Below, one piece after another: positions 43,356 through 52,576 of a stretch of DNA of 64,000 bases. The first letter of the stretch is position 1. Each line of letters opens with the position of its first letter. This stretch comes from CAWHQZ01 sp963831645 (GTDB lineage: Bacteria > Pseudomonadota > Alphaproteobacteria > Rhizobiales > Aestuariivirgaceae): positions 124,001 to 188,000 of the forward strand of contig CAWHQZ010000013.1 of the NCBI GenBank assembly GCA_963831645.1, in the 5' to 3' direction. Made by a program: the position numbers and the translations under genes. The notes below the pieces were generated by a model that saw nothing but the letters and a program-made list of their open reading frames with translations, made no database searches and had not been told where the DNA came from.

Positions 43356-44357
43356 ACGACAGTGTGGAGGATCGGGTTCATCTTACTCAGAAGCATTCGC
43401 TGCACCTCATGAAGCAGATGACGCGCATTCGGCGCTTCGAGGAGAAATGCGCGGAGCTTTACTCGGCGGGAAAAATCCGCGGCTTCCTGCATCTCTACAT
43501 TGGCGAGGAGGCCAATGCGGTGGGTGTTAATCAGGTACTCACGACCGAAGACGCCATTGTGGCCACCTACCGCGAACATGGTCACGCGCTGGCTCGCGGT
43601 CTGCCGATGACCGAAGTCATGGCCGAGATGTTTGGAAAGGCGTCGGGGTCGAGCCGCGGGCGCGGCGGCTCCATGCATATTTTCTCCGCGGCTGGCCGGT
43701 TCTTTGGCGGAAACGCCATTGTCGGTGGCGGCCTGCCGCTCGCCGTCGGGTTGGCGCTTGCCGACAAGATGTTGGGCAGGAACCGCGTCACTTGCTGTTT
43801 CTTCGGTGAAGGCGCTGCCGCCGAGGGCGAATTCCACAAGTTCTATGAATCTCGCCGCGCTCTGGCGACTGCCCGTGCTCTTTGTTTGCGAAAACAATCT
43901 CTATGCGATGGGGACGGCGCTAGCCCGATCGGAATCGAACCCCGACATCCGGGCACATGCGGCGGTCTTCGGGATGGCCTCGGAAGCGGTAGACGGCATG
44001 GACGTGATCGCCGTGGAAGCCGCGGCTCTGCGCGCCGTCCATGCTGTCCGGCGCGGGGAGGGTCCTCGCTTCATAGAGACGAAGACCTACCGCTTTCGGG
44101 CGCATTCGATGTTCGATCCCGACCTCTACCGGGACAAGGCGGAAATCGAGCAATGGAAGAAGCGAGATCCGATCTCCCGTTTCAAGGACTCGATTCTCGA
44201 CACCAATCTCGCCCATCAGCAGGAAATTGACGAACTGGAAGCTGAAATTGCCTACGAGCTCGAAGCCGCTGTCAGCTTCGCCGAGGCAGCACCTTGGGAA
44301 TCAGTTGAAGATTTGACGCGCGACGTCCACACCCGCTCCGCCGCGGCGGCAACGTGA
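43352..44357 (+). CDS. pdhA: pyruvate dehydrogenase E1 alpha-type subunit (one frameshift)
   Basis: About 334 residues. MTRIRRFEEKCAELY near the start, HGHALARG, TPP/Mg motif region GGGLPLAVGLALAD...FFGEGAAAEGEFH, and MFDPDLYRDKAEIEQWKKRDP. A slip near 43845 separates EFHK from SMNLAALWRLPVLFVCENN; with one base removed it is continuous. It would use thiamine diphosphate to decarboxylate a 2-oxoacid. The E1 beta partner next door is only a stub, so the complex cannot form from this locus. Confidence 0.8.
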
Positions 44358-44467
44358 GCGAGATACGTCGCATTACCTACCGCGAGGCGGTGCGCGAAGC
44401 GTTGCGCGAAGCGCTGACGCGCGACGAACGGGTCTTCCTCATGGGAGAGGACGTCGGGGCTTATGGA
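44354..44467 (+). pseudogene. pdhB: pyruvate dehydrogenase E1 beta, N-terminal stub
   Basis: GTG 44354 overlaps the E1 alpha stop; MSEIRRITYREAVREALREA and FLMGEDVGAYG match E1 beta, then similarity ends abruptly at about 44467 and the frame runs to a stop at 44578. More than 80 percent of the gene is missing. Confidence 0.8.
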
Positions 44468-44826
44468 GACGGCAGCGGGAAGAGATGTGAACGAGGTCTG
44501 GGCGACTGCCGCCACTATGCTCCGCAACGTGCTGCAGATGAACGGCCTCGGGAATGTGAATGTCGAGCGATCTCCTGACGCTCCAAGTCCGATGTCGAGG
44601 AGCGGAAAAATCCGACAGGTCTGGTCTGAGCCGGCATAAAAAGCCGCGCATGCAGAGATGCTCATCGCCGGACCAGCGACGCGAGCTTCGGCCAGTGACA
44701 TCTCGGGTCGACGCGATCGACGAGCGGCGGAAAACTCAACTAAGGGATGTTCCTTAAGGTTGTCGCCGGAGTTTTTTCTTTCGGTCCAGGCTGCTTAAGT
44801 CTCCAGTCACATGACAGGAGTGAGTC
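44468..44826. other. region after the E1 beta break, no intact gene
   Basis: One frame reads EVWATAATMLRNVLQMNGL, faintly phasin-like, to a stop near 44630; too weak to call. The rest shows nothing beyond a Shine-Dalgarno for the next small gene. Confidence 0.4.
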
Positions 44827-45027
44827 ATGCAGACACAGGAAACCGCTCAAAATACCGCATTTCTAGCTGGTCCCCTGCTCTTCGGATGCATGGAGCTGAG
44901 GGGCGCTACGGTTGCGTTTCACCGCAACCAAGCGCGCGCCGCCTTTGACCGCACCAATCAGACGGTGCATGACGCATACAAGCGCGCTGATGTGCCTTCT
45001 GCGTCGTCCCGGCAGAGCCATCGATGA
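44827..45027 (+). CDS. small hypothetical protein
   Basis: 66 residues, MQTQETAQNTAFL..., with one weakly hydrophobic patch (about 10-22) and a polar C-terminus. A good AGGAG lies 7 bases before ATG, and the stop overlaps the next cytochrome start (ATGA), so translation coupling supports reality. Not recognised. Confidence 0.5.
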   Translation: MQTQETAQNTAFLAGPLLFGCMELRGATVAFHRNQARAAFDRTNQTVHDAYKRADVPSASSRQSHR

Positions 45028-45350
45028 GAGCGCTTCTTGCATCACTAGTGCTCACCGCCTGGTGCGGGACAGCATTCGCAATTGACGACGGCGATCCCGT
45101 TGCGGGTCAAGCCATTGCAGCGAACGATTGTGCATCCTGTCATGCGATCGATCAGTTCAGTGCGAGTCCGGATCCGGCCGCTCCACCCTTCCGGACGTTT
45201 GGCGCGAAATGGCCTGTCGCGGACCTTCAGGAAGTGCTGGCGGAGCGGCTGAGCGTCGAGCACACTGAAATGCCGGAGTTTACTTTCGAAGAACGCCAAA
45301 TCAGCCACCTGATAGCCTTTTTGCTCGCGATCCAGGAGACAAAGCCGTAA
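45024..45350 (+). CDS. monoheme c-type cytochrome
   Basis: 108 residues: signal peptide (about 1-19, ending AFA), heme site CASCH near residue 36, Met-containing C-terminal loop (TEMPEFTFEE). A class I-type soluble cytochrome c in the periplasm. Its ATG overlaps the stop of the small upstream gene. One of five small cytochromes in this 13-kb stretch. Confidence 0.85.
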   Translation: MRALLASLVLTAWCGTAFAIDDGDPVAGQAIAANDCASCHAIDQFSASPDPAAPPFRTFGAKWPVADLQEVLAERLSVEHTEMPEFTFEERQISHLIAFLLAIQETKP

Positions 45351-45430
45351 TCGAGAGCCGGAAACTGCAATCATCAGACCGACAGGGCTTCAGCAATCTT
45401 CCATCACGGAAGTCAAACTCTGGAAATGTT

Positions 45431-47497
45431 GTGCAAACTAACAAGAACGCTTCGCTGGTAATGCCGCCGATGTCCACGCGTCGCGCAGTCCGATCCACGA
45501 CTGACTTTGTCAGACTTCGCCGCGATATGGTCGACCAGCAGATCGCCTCGCGTGGCGTCCGCTCGCCAGTCGTTCTGAAGGCTATGAGCGAAGTCCCCCG
45601 CGAAGCCTTTCTGCCGCAATCGTTGAAGGAATTCGCTTACGAGGATTCGCCGCTGCCGATCGAGGCCGAGCAGACCATTTCCCAGCCCTACATTGTTGCC
45701 TTCATGACCGAAGCGCTCGATCTCAAAGGTGGGGAGACCGTCCTGGAAATCGGCTGCGGCTCTGGTTACGCGGCTGCCGTCCTGTCACGGATTGCCGGCG
45801 AAGTCTACACAGTCGAGCGTATTGGCCAGCTCGCCGAAAGAGCTGCGACGGTGCTCGGCGATCTCGGTTATGGCAATGTTCATGTCCGTCATGGGGACGG
45901 TACCCTCGGCTGGCCGGAGCATGCGCCCTACGATGCGATCATCGTCGCGGCAGGCGGGCCGGCGGTGCCGGACTCGCTCAAGCGGCAGCTGAAGGTCGGC
46001 GGGCGACTGGTCATTCCTGTTGGCAGCGACCTTCGCGCACAGGAACTGGTACGCGTTACCCGAACGTCGGAAGATGAATTCGAGGTTGAGGACATAGCCG
46101 ATGTCCGCTTCGTACCGCTGATCGGTGAAGAGGGCTGGATTCCGGAAACGGGGGAGCTCGCCTCATTCCGAAGACCCCTGCAGAGGGCACGTCCGACGGA
46201 GGCTGAGCTTTTCCATGCGCTCGCCGCATCCAGCAGGCCCTTTGCGCAAATCGATAACGTGGATCTAGCACCGCTGTTGGACCGCATCGGTAACGCAAAG
46301 GTCGTTCTGATCGGCGAGGCGACCCACGGAACCTCGGAATTCTACCGGATGCGCGAGCGCATCTCGCGAGAACTGATCGAGAAACGCGGCTTCAGTTTCG
46401 TTGCCATCGAGGGCGACTGGCCAGATGCGGCGCGGATCGACCACTACGTGCGGCATTTCGAGTACCCGCCCAGCGAATGGACGGCCTTTGCACGCTTTCC
46501 GCAATGGATGTGGCGTAACAACGAAACCCGCGCCTTTGTGGATTGGCTGCGAACTCACAACAGCACCACAGACCATCATAAGCGGGCGGCCTTTTACGGG
46601 CTTGATCTCTACAGCATGTACACGTCGATCCAAGAAGTGCTGCGCTATCTCGACAGGGTTGACCGCGATACGGCGGAAATCGCCCGCCAGCGCTACAGCT
46701 GTCTCACTCCCTGGCAGTCCGACCCTGCAGCCTATGGTCATGCAGCGCTCTCGGGCGCCTACCGCACCTGCGAGAGGGAGGTCGTCAACATGCTGAAAGA
46801 AATCCTCACTAAACAGAACCTGTACACGGCGCGCGACGGCGAGCAGTTCATCGATGCGGTTCATAACGCCCGTCTGGTTGCCAGCGCGGAACGTTACTAC
46901 CGGATCATGTATTATGGTTCCCGCGCATCCTGGAATCTACGCGACCAGCATATGTTCCAGACCTTGCTGGCCCTGCTCGCCTTTCACGGACGCGACAGCC
47001 GCGCCATCATCTGGGCCCACAATTCCCATGTCGGCGATGCGTCCGCGACGGAAATGTCAGCACGCGGAGAATTCAATGTCGGCGAGCTGTGCAGAAGGCA
47101 ATTCGGCGACAAGGCCTACATCATCGGATTTGGAACGCATGCCGGCAAGGTCGCTGCGGCGTCCGATTGGGATGGCCCAATGGAGATCAAGACCGTGCAA
47201 CCATCTCACAAGAGAAGCTACGAGATGGTGTGCCATGCAACCGGCGAGGCCCGCTTCTTCCTGCCGCTGGGCCACTCGATGCCGGATCCCCTGAAACAGG
47301 AGCTGATAAGACCACGCCTCGAACGGGCCATCGGGGTGATCTACCGCCCGGAGACGGAACTGGCAAGCCACTACTTCCAGGCCATCCTGCCCCGGCAGTT
47401 CGACGAATATATCTGGTTTGATGAAACCAGCGCTGTAACTCCATTCGCGACCGGGGATCTGGCCGGGCTTCCGGACACCTATCCCTTCGGGCTCTAG
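45431..47497 (+). CDS. PCMT-erythromycin esterase fusion protein
   Basis: 688 residues. N-terminal protein L-isoaspartate O-methyltransferase domain (about 30-235; VLEIGCGSGYAAAVLS, ISQPYIVAFMTEAL), then an erythromycin esterase-like domain (about 265-680; LIGEATHGTSEFY, AIEGDWPDAARID, WAHNSHVGDA). The first repairs isoaspartyl residues; EreA-like hydrolases open lactones, but many chromosomal members have unknown substrates. Natural fusions of this kind occur in alphaproteobacteria. GTG 45431 is taken; ATG 45461 or 45470 would be shorter starts. A helical-toroid protein follows at once. Confidence 0.85.
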   Translation: MQTNKNASLVMPPMSTRRAVRSTTDFVRLRRDMVDQQIASRGVRSPVVLKAMSEVPREAFLPQSLKEFAYEDSPLPIEAEQTISQPYIVAFMTEALDLKGGETVLEIGCGSGYAAAVLSRIAGEVYTVERIGQLAERAATVLGDLGYGNVHVRHGDGTLGWPEHAPYDAIIVAAGGPAVPDSLKRQLKVGGRLVIPVGSDLRAQELVRVTRTSEDEFEVEDIADVRFVPLIGEEGWIPETGELASFRRPLQRARPTEAELFHALAASSRPFAQIDNVDLAPLLDRIGNAKVVLIGEATHGTSEFYRMRERISRELIEKRGFSFVAIEGDWPDAARIDHYVRHFEYPPSEWTAFARFPQWMWRNNETRAFVDWLRTHNSTTDHHKRAAFYGLDLYSMYTSIQEVLRYLDRVDRDTAEIARQRYSCLTPWQSDPAAYGHAALSGAYRTCEREVVNMLKEILTKQNLYTARDGEQFIDAVHNARLVASAERYYRIMYYGSRASWNLRDQHMFQTLLALLAFHGRDSRAIIWAHNSHVGDASATEMSARGEFNVGELCRRQFGDKAYIIGFGTHAGKVAAASDWDGPMEIKTVQPSHKRSYEMVCHATGEARFFLPLGHSMPDPLKQELIRPRLERAIGVIYRPETELASHYFQAILPRQFDEYIWFDETSAVTPFATGDLAGLPDTYPFGL

Positions 47498-47500
47498 TCC

Positions 47501-48412
47501 GTGAGCGTGGGAGCCGTGACGGGAGACTGCGAATACGCGGTGAAGAAACTTGACTGGATGCGCGAGCGTCGTATCTGGCCAAATGGTCTGCGATATCTGT
47601 GGACCGATGCCTTCGGTGTCGTTGTGCTGGTGTCGCTTTTCGAGGAGCTTCGGCGGGACAAATACCTTGCCAATGCCGAATGGGTCGTGGCCGAGGTCCA
47701 TCGTGTGCTCGGCCGCGAACGCGGAATCCGCATCGGCGAGGAGGAGAATCGCGACGGTCAGTATTTTCATTATCTCGCGATGTGGCTCTACGCCCTCTCC
47801 GTGCTCGGACGGCATGACTCGACTTATCGGGAGAAAGGCATTGAGTTGGTCAAGCAGATCCACGCGCCTTTCCTGGTCCCCGGTCGCGGCATCATGTGGA
47901 AGATGCTGGAGGATCTAAGCGGGCCGTACCCCGGCTACGGTCTCGGGGCCCTTGATGCGTTCGACGGCTACGTCGCGTACCGCATGCTCGATGAGGCGGT
48001 GCTGGAGGGCGAGATCGGCGACATGGCGGAGCTGATCCGCAGAACTGCTCCAAATCTGGTCATCACTCAGGACCTGGGACTCGGCATGATGCTTTGGATG
48101 ACCCATTTCTTTCCCGACGAGGAGTGGGCCGTCACCCAGCAGGGTCGGTGCCTTGCGATACTTGAGCACATGTGGCGGCCGCGAGGTTATTTTTGCCGTG
48201 AACCTCAGCTGCCGGAAACGAAGTTTGCATTCACCAACTATGGGGTATCGGTCGGTCTACAGGCTGTGGGCGCCATGCCTGAGCGCGTCAGTCAGCTCAA
48301 CGGATTCTTTGAAACCTACCGCTCCGGGGATGAATACGACACCGCGGCCATCACTCATGTCATGGGCTGCAGTTCACATTTCCCCGGCCTGATGTTCAGA
48401 CAAGCGATCTGA
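47501..48412 (+). CDS. hypothetical protein, possible alpha/alpha-toroid fold
   Basis: 303 residues, no signal peptide or membrane helix. Regular helices with Trp/Tyr-rich motifs (WTDAFGVVVLVSLFEEL, QYFHYLAMWLYALSVLG, PYPGYGLGALDAFDGY, MLWMTHFFPDEEW) resemble six-hairpin glycosidase-like proteins, but no catalytic motif is assured. GTG start is 3 bases after the upstream stop, so it is translationally linked to the PCMT-esterase fusion and probably works with it. Confidence 0.7.
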   Translation: MSVGAVTGDCEYAVKKLDWMRERRIWPNGLRYLWTDAFGVVVLVSLFEELRRDKYLANAEWVVAEVHRVLGRERGIRIGEEENRDGQYFHYLAMWLYALSVLGRHDSTYREKGIELVKQIHAPFLVPGRGIMWKMLEDLSGPYPGYGLGALDAFDGYVAYRMLDEAVLEGEIGDMAELIRRTAPNLVITQDLGLGMMLWMTHFFPDEEWAVTQQGRCLAILEHMWRPRGYFCREPQLPETKFAFTNYGVSVGLQAVGAMPERVSQLNGFFETYRSGDEYDTAAITHVMGCSSHFPGLMFRQAI

Positions 48413-48487
48413 CGCAACTTTCGACGATTTCAGCCCGCGAAAGCTTTCAGCGACCAGCACCCGTCTTTCCGACCGCACTCGAGCGAT

Positions 48488-48501
48488 TTGCGATAGATCA
48501 A
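48488..48501. promoter_or_regulatory. imperfect FNR/FixK-like box
   Basis: TTGCGATAGATCAA matches TTGAT-N4-ATCAA at 8 of 10 fixed positions. It lies 70 bases before the ATG of the CBS-BON remnant, the same spacing as the perfect boxes, so it may be a decayed site. Confidence 0.4.
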
Positions 48502-48557
48502 TGTCAGCGAACCCCATTGAATCGAGTTGCCGGCTCCAACCAAAACCGAGACGCTCA

Positions 48558-48883
48558 ATGCAAGCGGAATCATGACCACGACCATGGTTACAGTGGATCC
48601 GGGCACAGCCGTTTCCGAAGCCGCCCGCACCTCACTTCGGGTTCATGGGACACAAGCGCGGGATGTCATGAACAGGCAAGCTCCAGTCGGTGGCGCCGGA
48701 CACGACGCTGACGCCGGGCGGGAAACTTCTTGTGGTCACCGTCTTTCGGCTCGCCTCTGGGGCTCGCCCGGCTCGGATGAAGAACGCAAGGCGCTACGGG
48801 TTGCAGCCGAAAACACTCCGGGCGTCGCCTGGGTCGAAGTCCACTGGACCCCGCATCCCGAAATACCTATCCCCTTGCTATGA
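48558..48883 (+). pseudogene. CBS-BON protein remnant with internal deletion
   Basis: Begins like a CBS protein (GIMTTTMVTVDPGTAVSEAA), continues with pieces that could come from the second CBS (ARDVMN), and ends like a BON domain (SDEERKALRVAAENTPGVAWVEVHW). The centre of both CBS motifs is missing and the first codons are out of frame. Intact relatives are common in microaerobic regulons of Hyphomicrobiales. Confidence 0.55.
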
Positions 48884-48885
48884 GA

Positions 48886-49455
48886 CTATCGCTGCACCTT
48901 TAGCTCAACGCTTGCGTTAGCCAGACGGCGATACAAATCGCGGCGTCGTGCCAGTGGCCACCAATCATATAAGAAGATTTCGATTGGCTTCCAGTTGGCA
49001 ACCCAGCCGAGAATGATCAGGCTCTCTTCAAGGAAGCGAGTAACGTTTCCGCTGCCTACTGCGGTAATTGCTTGTGTAGTCAGAACACACATCGCGAGCA
49101 CGGTGGCGCCGATCAACGATGACTTCCGCCCGACACGAAATAGCTCATTCAGATCGCGCCCAATGATTTCAGCTCGATAACTGAAATATCTATTGAGCGT
49201 TGCACCTAAGTGCTTCGCTTGCTCGCTCTGCAGCTCGCTTTCCGGTGCGTGAACCACGATTCTAATGAACTGTTTCCGAGGAAGCTCACGCGCCCACCCA
49301 ACGATGTACTCCTCTGCACGACTATCGAGATCCCGTTCTCGAAAAGGGAATGGATCAAGTGTGTCGAAAAGCTGCAGGATTTCATCAACCCGCACCTCGA
49401 TTGCCCCGTCAGCCTTCTCAGCCTCCATTATGTCAGGCCTGTCTACTCGGCTCAC
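48886..49455 (-). CDS. hypothetical membrane protein
   Basis: 189 residues. Soluble N-terminal 105 residues (VDEILQLFDTLDPFPFRERDLD), then two membrane segments (about 113-133 and 140-160) and a basic tail. The region DPFPFRERDLD and FRVGRKSSLIG are likely conserved motifs, but I do not recognise the family. Start could also be ATG at residue 10. Lies just past the groEL 3' end on the same strand. Confidence 0.65.
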   Translation of the reverse strand: MSRVDRPDIMEAEKADGAIEVRVDEILQLFDTLDPFPFRERDLDSRAEEYIVGWARELPRKQFIRIVVHAPESELQSEQAKHLGATLNRYFSYRAEIIGRDLNELFRVGRKSSLIGATVLAMCVLTTQAITAVGSGNVTRFLEESLIILGWVANWKPIEIFLYDWWPLARRRDLYRRLANASVELKVQR

Positions 49456-49543
49456 AGCCGCGAGGACGATTGCATGCCTTCGAGGCGATCGATAAGGCAG
49501 CCTCGTGCGTAGGCACGCCGCGGGTCACCCCGCCCGAAGCGAG

Positions 49544-51167
49544 CTACATGGTATACTCCGGTTCCCGCCTGGTCTGCTTTTCCGGTTCTGGCAGGTCGGT
49601 CATCGTGACTTCCGTCAGCAGCAGTACGCTGGCGACGGAAACTGCATTTTCAAGTGCGATGCGAACGACCTTGGTCGGGTCGATAATTCCCGCTTCGATG
49701 AGATCCACGTACTCCTTGCGCGCGGCGTCAAACCCGATGTTGCCCTCTGCCCCCAGCATGCGCGCAACGACAACTCCGCCATCCGCCGCCGAATTTTCGG
49801 CGATCTGGCGGGTCGGTGTCTCGAGCGCCCGCCTGAGGATCTGGATTCCCGTCTTCTCGTCGCCGCTGCAGCCCGCCTCCTCCTGCGCAAGCGCATTCGT
49901 GCAGCGCAGGAGCGCCAGTCCGCCGCCTGGCACAACGCCTTCGGCAACTGCCGCCTTGGTCGCGCTGATCGCGTCCTCGAGAGCCTCCTTCTTGGACTTC
50001 ATTTCCAACTCGGAGGGCGCGCCTACGCGTATCACGGCGACGCCGCCGGCGAGCTTGGCAAGCCTTTCCTCGAGCTTTTCGCGGTCATAGTCGCTCTTGG
50101 TCAGCTCGATCTCGCGGCGGACCAGCTGGACACGAGAATCGATGTCTGTGCGGCTGCCGCCACCTCCGATGATCGTAGTGTTTTCCTTGTCGACCACTAC
50201 CCGCTTCGCCTTGCCGAGCTGAGCAAGCGTGGCGTTCTCCAGCCGCAAGCCAAGTTCTTCGGAGACGATCTGTCCAGCGGTGACGATTGCGATATCCTGC
50301 AGCATGGCTTTTCTCCGGTCACCGAAACCGGGAGCCTTAACCGCACAGCCCTTGAGCGTACCGCGCAATTGGTTGACGACGAGCGTCGCCAGCGCTTCGC
50401 CTTCGACATCGTCGGCGATCACGAGCAGGGGGCGCCCGCTCTTTGCCACTTCCTCGAACAGCGGGATGAGGTCGTTCAACGCACCGACCTTGCGGTCGGT
50501 GAGCAGGATGAGAGCATCCTCGAGTACTGCCGCCATCTTCTGGGCGTCGGTGACGAAGTATGGCGACAGGAATCCGCGGTCGAACTGCATGCCTTCGACG
50601 ACATCGATGGTCGTTTCCGTAGTCTTGGACTCCTCGACCGTGATAACACCCTCCGCACCCACTTTTTCCATCGCTTCGGCGACGAACTCGCCGATCTTGG
50701 CGTCATTGTGCGCCGAGATCGTTGCAACCTGGGCCTTTTCCTTGCGGCTTTTTACCGGACGCGACATGGCCCGAACTTCCTTGACCGCAACGGCCATCCC
50801 CCGGTCGAGGCCGCGCTTGAGATCAATCGCACTGGCTCCGGCAACGACGTTCCTGATGCCCTCCGTCAAAATGGCATGGGCCAGAATCGTTGCGGTGCTG
50901 GTGCCGTCGCCGACCAGTTCTCCCGTCTTCACTGCGGCCTGGCGCAGCATTTGCGCACCGAGATTTTCTTCTGAAGTCCTTGAGGTCGAATTCTTTCGCA
51001 ATGGTCACGCCGTCGTTGCAGACGATCGGCGCTCCCCACTGTTTCTGGATCAGAACCGATTTCGACTTCGGCCCAAGCGTGACACGCACTGCATCGGCCA
51101 GCTTACTCGCGCCGCGCAGTATCTTCTCACGCGCTTCCGAACGATACAGAACCTGCTTGTGCGTCAT
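49544..51167 (-). CDS. groEL: GroEL-type chaperonin, orphan paralog (one frameshift)
   Basis: About 540 residues. Conserved features: VRVTLGPKSKSVLIQ, DGVTIAKEFDL, GDGTSTATILAHAI (ATP site), KAPGFGDRRK, GGVAVIRVGAPSELEMKS and VPGGGLALLR. A one-base insertion near 50978 separates DLKD from SEENLGAQ. No groES gene is next to it and the C-terminus ends in EPEYTM instead of a Gly-Met tail, so this is a specialised copy. An FNR/FixK palindrome 71 bases upstream suggests low-oxygen induction. ATG 51167 begins the family match (MTHKQVLYRSEARE). Confidence 0.88.
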
Positions 51168-51238
51168 GACCGAACTCACTTTTCTAACGTAGCGCCAAGT
51201 TGCTCCTGGAATGACTATCAGCATCCCGGCGTGCTTCG

Positions 51239-51252
51239 TTGATCGAGATCAA
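51239..51252. promoter_or_regulatory. FNR/FixK-type box upstream of groEL
   Basis: TTGATCGAGATCAA, perfect palindromic consensus, 71 bases from the groEL ATG on the minus strand. Confidence 0.85.
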
Positions 51253-51433
51253 GCCAGATGAACGGCCTTACCCCATGAGACTGCTCGCCGGGAGGCGGAT
51301 GGAGTCGTCCGGTGTGCCGGAATGTTCGCGGATGCGCCTTAATAGAAAGCTATTGGCAGGCACAAGCCAAAGTGCCGATGGACATACAGAAGCTGAATAA
51401 TGGTCAACAATAGGGCCAGCACATGAGCCGCAT

Positions 51434-51447
51434 TTGATTCAAGTCAA
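51434..51447. promoter_or_regulatory. FNR/FixK-type box upstream of the cytochrome c-USP operon
   Basis: TTGATTCAAGTCAA fits TTGAT-N4-RTCAA exactly, 85 bases before the ATG at 51533. Confidence 0.85.
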
Positions 51448-51532
51448 GGAACGAGCGCGATCGATTGCGATATCATTATTACGTTTGTTCGCGGCTTATC
51501 TTACATCTTAAATCTCTATGAGGTGCTTGAAG

Positions 51533-51865
51533 ATGCGATCGGTTTTCTTCTCGTCAATCCTTCTACTATTCACGGCTCTCGGGCACTCACAAGCGCTTCC
51601 TGCGGGTGACCCGCGAGCCGGCGCGGAACTGGCGAAAGAACATTGCTCCCGCTGCCACGACATCGCCCCAGGTGGGGCCTTCAAGCGGTATCCGCCGAGT
51701 TTCGCCGCAATTGCCGCATACCGATCGGAAGAGCAGATGTATGCGCGTATCGTCTTCCCGGCGATGCATTCCGGTATGCCGGAAGTGGCTCTTTACCTCC
51801 TCGAGCCAGACCAAATCACGAACATTATCAGTTACATCATGTCCCTCGAGAGGAAGGCCCCATGA
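51533..51865 (+). CDS. monoheme c-type cytochrome
   Basis: 110 residues with a signal peptide (SVFFSSILLLFTALGHSQA), heme site CSRCH and a Met-rich distal side (MHSGMPEVALYLLE). Periplasmic electron carrier. ATG 51533 has GAGG upstream; an ATG 15 bases earlier is less well placed. A universal stress gene follows 25 bases later. Controlled by the box at 51434. Confidence 0.85.
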   Translation: MRSVFFSSILLLFTALGHSQALPAGDPRAGAELAKEHCSRCHDIAPGGAFKRYPPSFAAIAAYRSEEQMYARIVFPAMHSGMPEVALYLLEPDQITNIISYIMSLERKAP

Positions 51866-51890
51866 CTGCGAGCCACGCCAACGGCGAAAT

Positions 51891-52424
51891 ATGAAGCAAC
51901 ATGACCGAAGAATTCTCGTCGCCCTTGACGGCTCCACGCAGGCTGCCAAGGCGCTTGACCTCGCGATAGAGATGGCCAAAGCGTTCGACGCCGAACTGAC
52001 GGCTCTGCACGTTGTCTCTCGCCAGCCGCTGAGCGAAGGCGAACGTCGCCTCGCGGAAAACGAGTATCGGGCTGAGGTGCAACAAGCTCTCAGTGGCTCG
52101 AAATTCATCGCCGGCACGCCGGTGACTGCCGAGGGCCTTGTAGGCGCGAGCTACGATGTCGGCCTGGCCATCCGTACCGCGATAGGCCGCGCAATCATGG
52201 ACCGTGCCGAGGCGGATGCCAGAAGCACGCAAGTAGCATCGGTGGAAACCATGATCAGAGACGGTGATCCTGCGTCCGTCATCGTCGAAGTGGCCGACAG
52301 GACAAAACCTGACTTCCTGGTCATGGGCAGTCGCGGCCTTGGCGGGATTCAACGGCTGCTCCTGGGCAGTGTGTCCCAGAAGGTCAGCCAGTCGGCGGGA
52401 GGCACAATCGTCCTTGTGAAGTGA
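51891..52424 (+). CDS. universal stress protein UspA-like
   Basis: 177 residues, single UspA domain: RRILVALDGSTQAAKALDLAIE at the start and the ATP-binding signature MGSRGLGGIQRLLLGSVS near the end. Longer than a minimal USP because of a helical insertion around residues 55-100. Co-transcribed with the upstream cytochrome c. The ATG at 51891 begins the family match. Confidence 0.9.
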   Translation: MKQHDRRILVALDGSTQAAKALDLAIEMAKAFDAELTALHVVSRQPLSEGERRLAENEYRAEVQQALSGSKFIAGTPVTAEGLVGASYDVGLAIRTAIGRAIMDRAEADARSTQVASVETMIRDGDPASVIVEVADRTKPDFLVMGSRGLGGIQRLLLGSVSQKVSQSAGGTIVLVK

Positions 52425-52576
52425 TGGATCATCGCATATTCGGCCAGGACGTGCGCTTCCTCGGCGCAAATGTCGCTGTAACGAGCCGACGCCGTGCTGT
52501 CCCCGGTTTCGGCCATCATTCCGAGAAGTCGCCGCAGCCGGTTTCATTGTTCCTCGCTTTATGGTTTTAGACATCC

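Larger units (their letters stand above)
51168..51532. other. divergent region between groEL and the cytochrome/USP pair
   Basis: About 365 bases carrying two FNR/FixK palindromes, one near each divergent gene. Nothing else is recognised between them. Confidence 0.6.

Noticed and set aside
44463..44632. Possible phasin fragment
   Set aside because: Only a faint pattern (WATAATMLRNVLQMN); not enough to support a call.
52424..52573. Short frame MDHRIFGQD after the universal stress gene
   Set aside because: About 49 codons, no Shine-Dalgarno beyond coupling and no recognisable signature.
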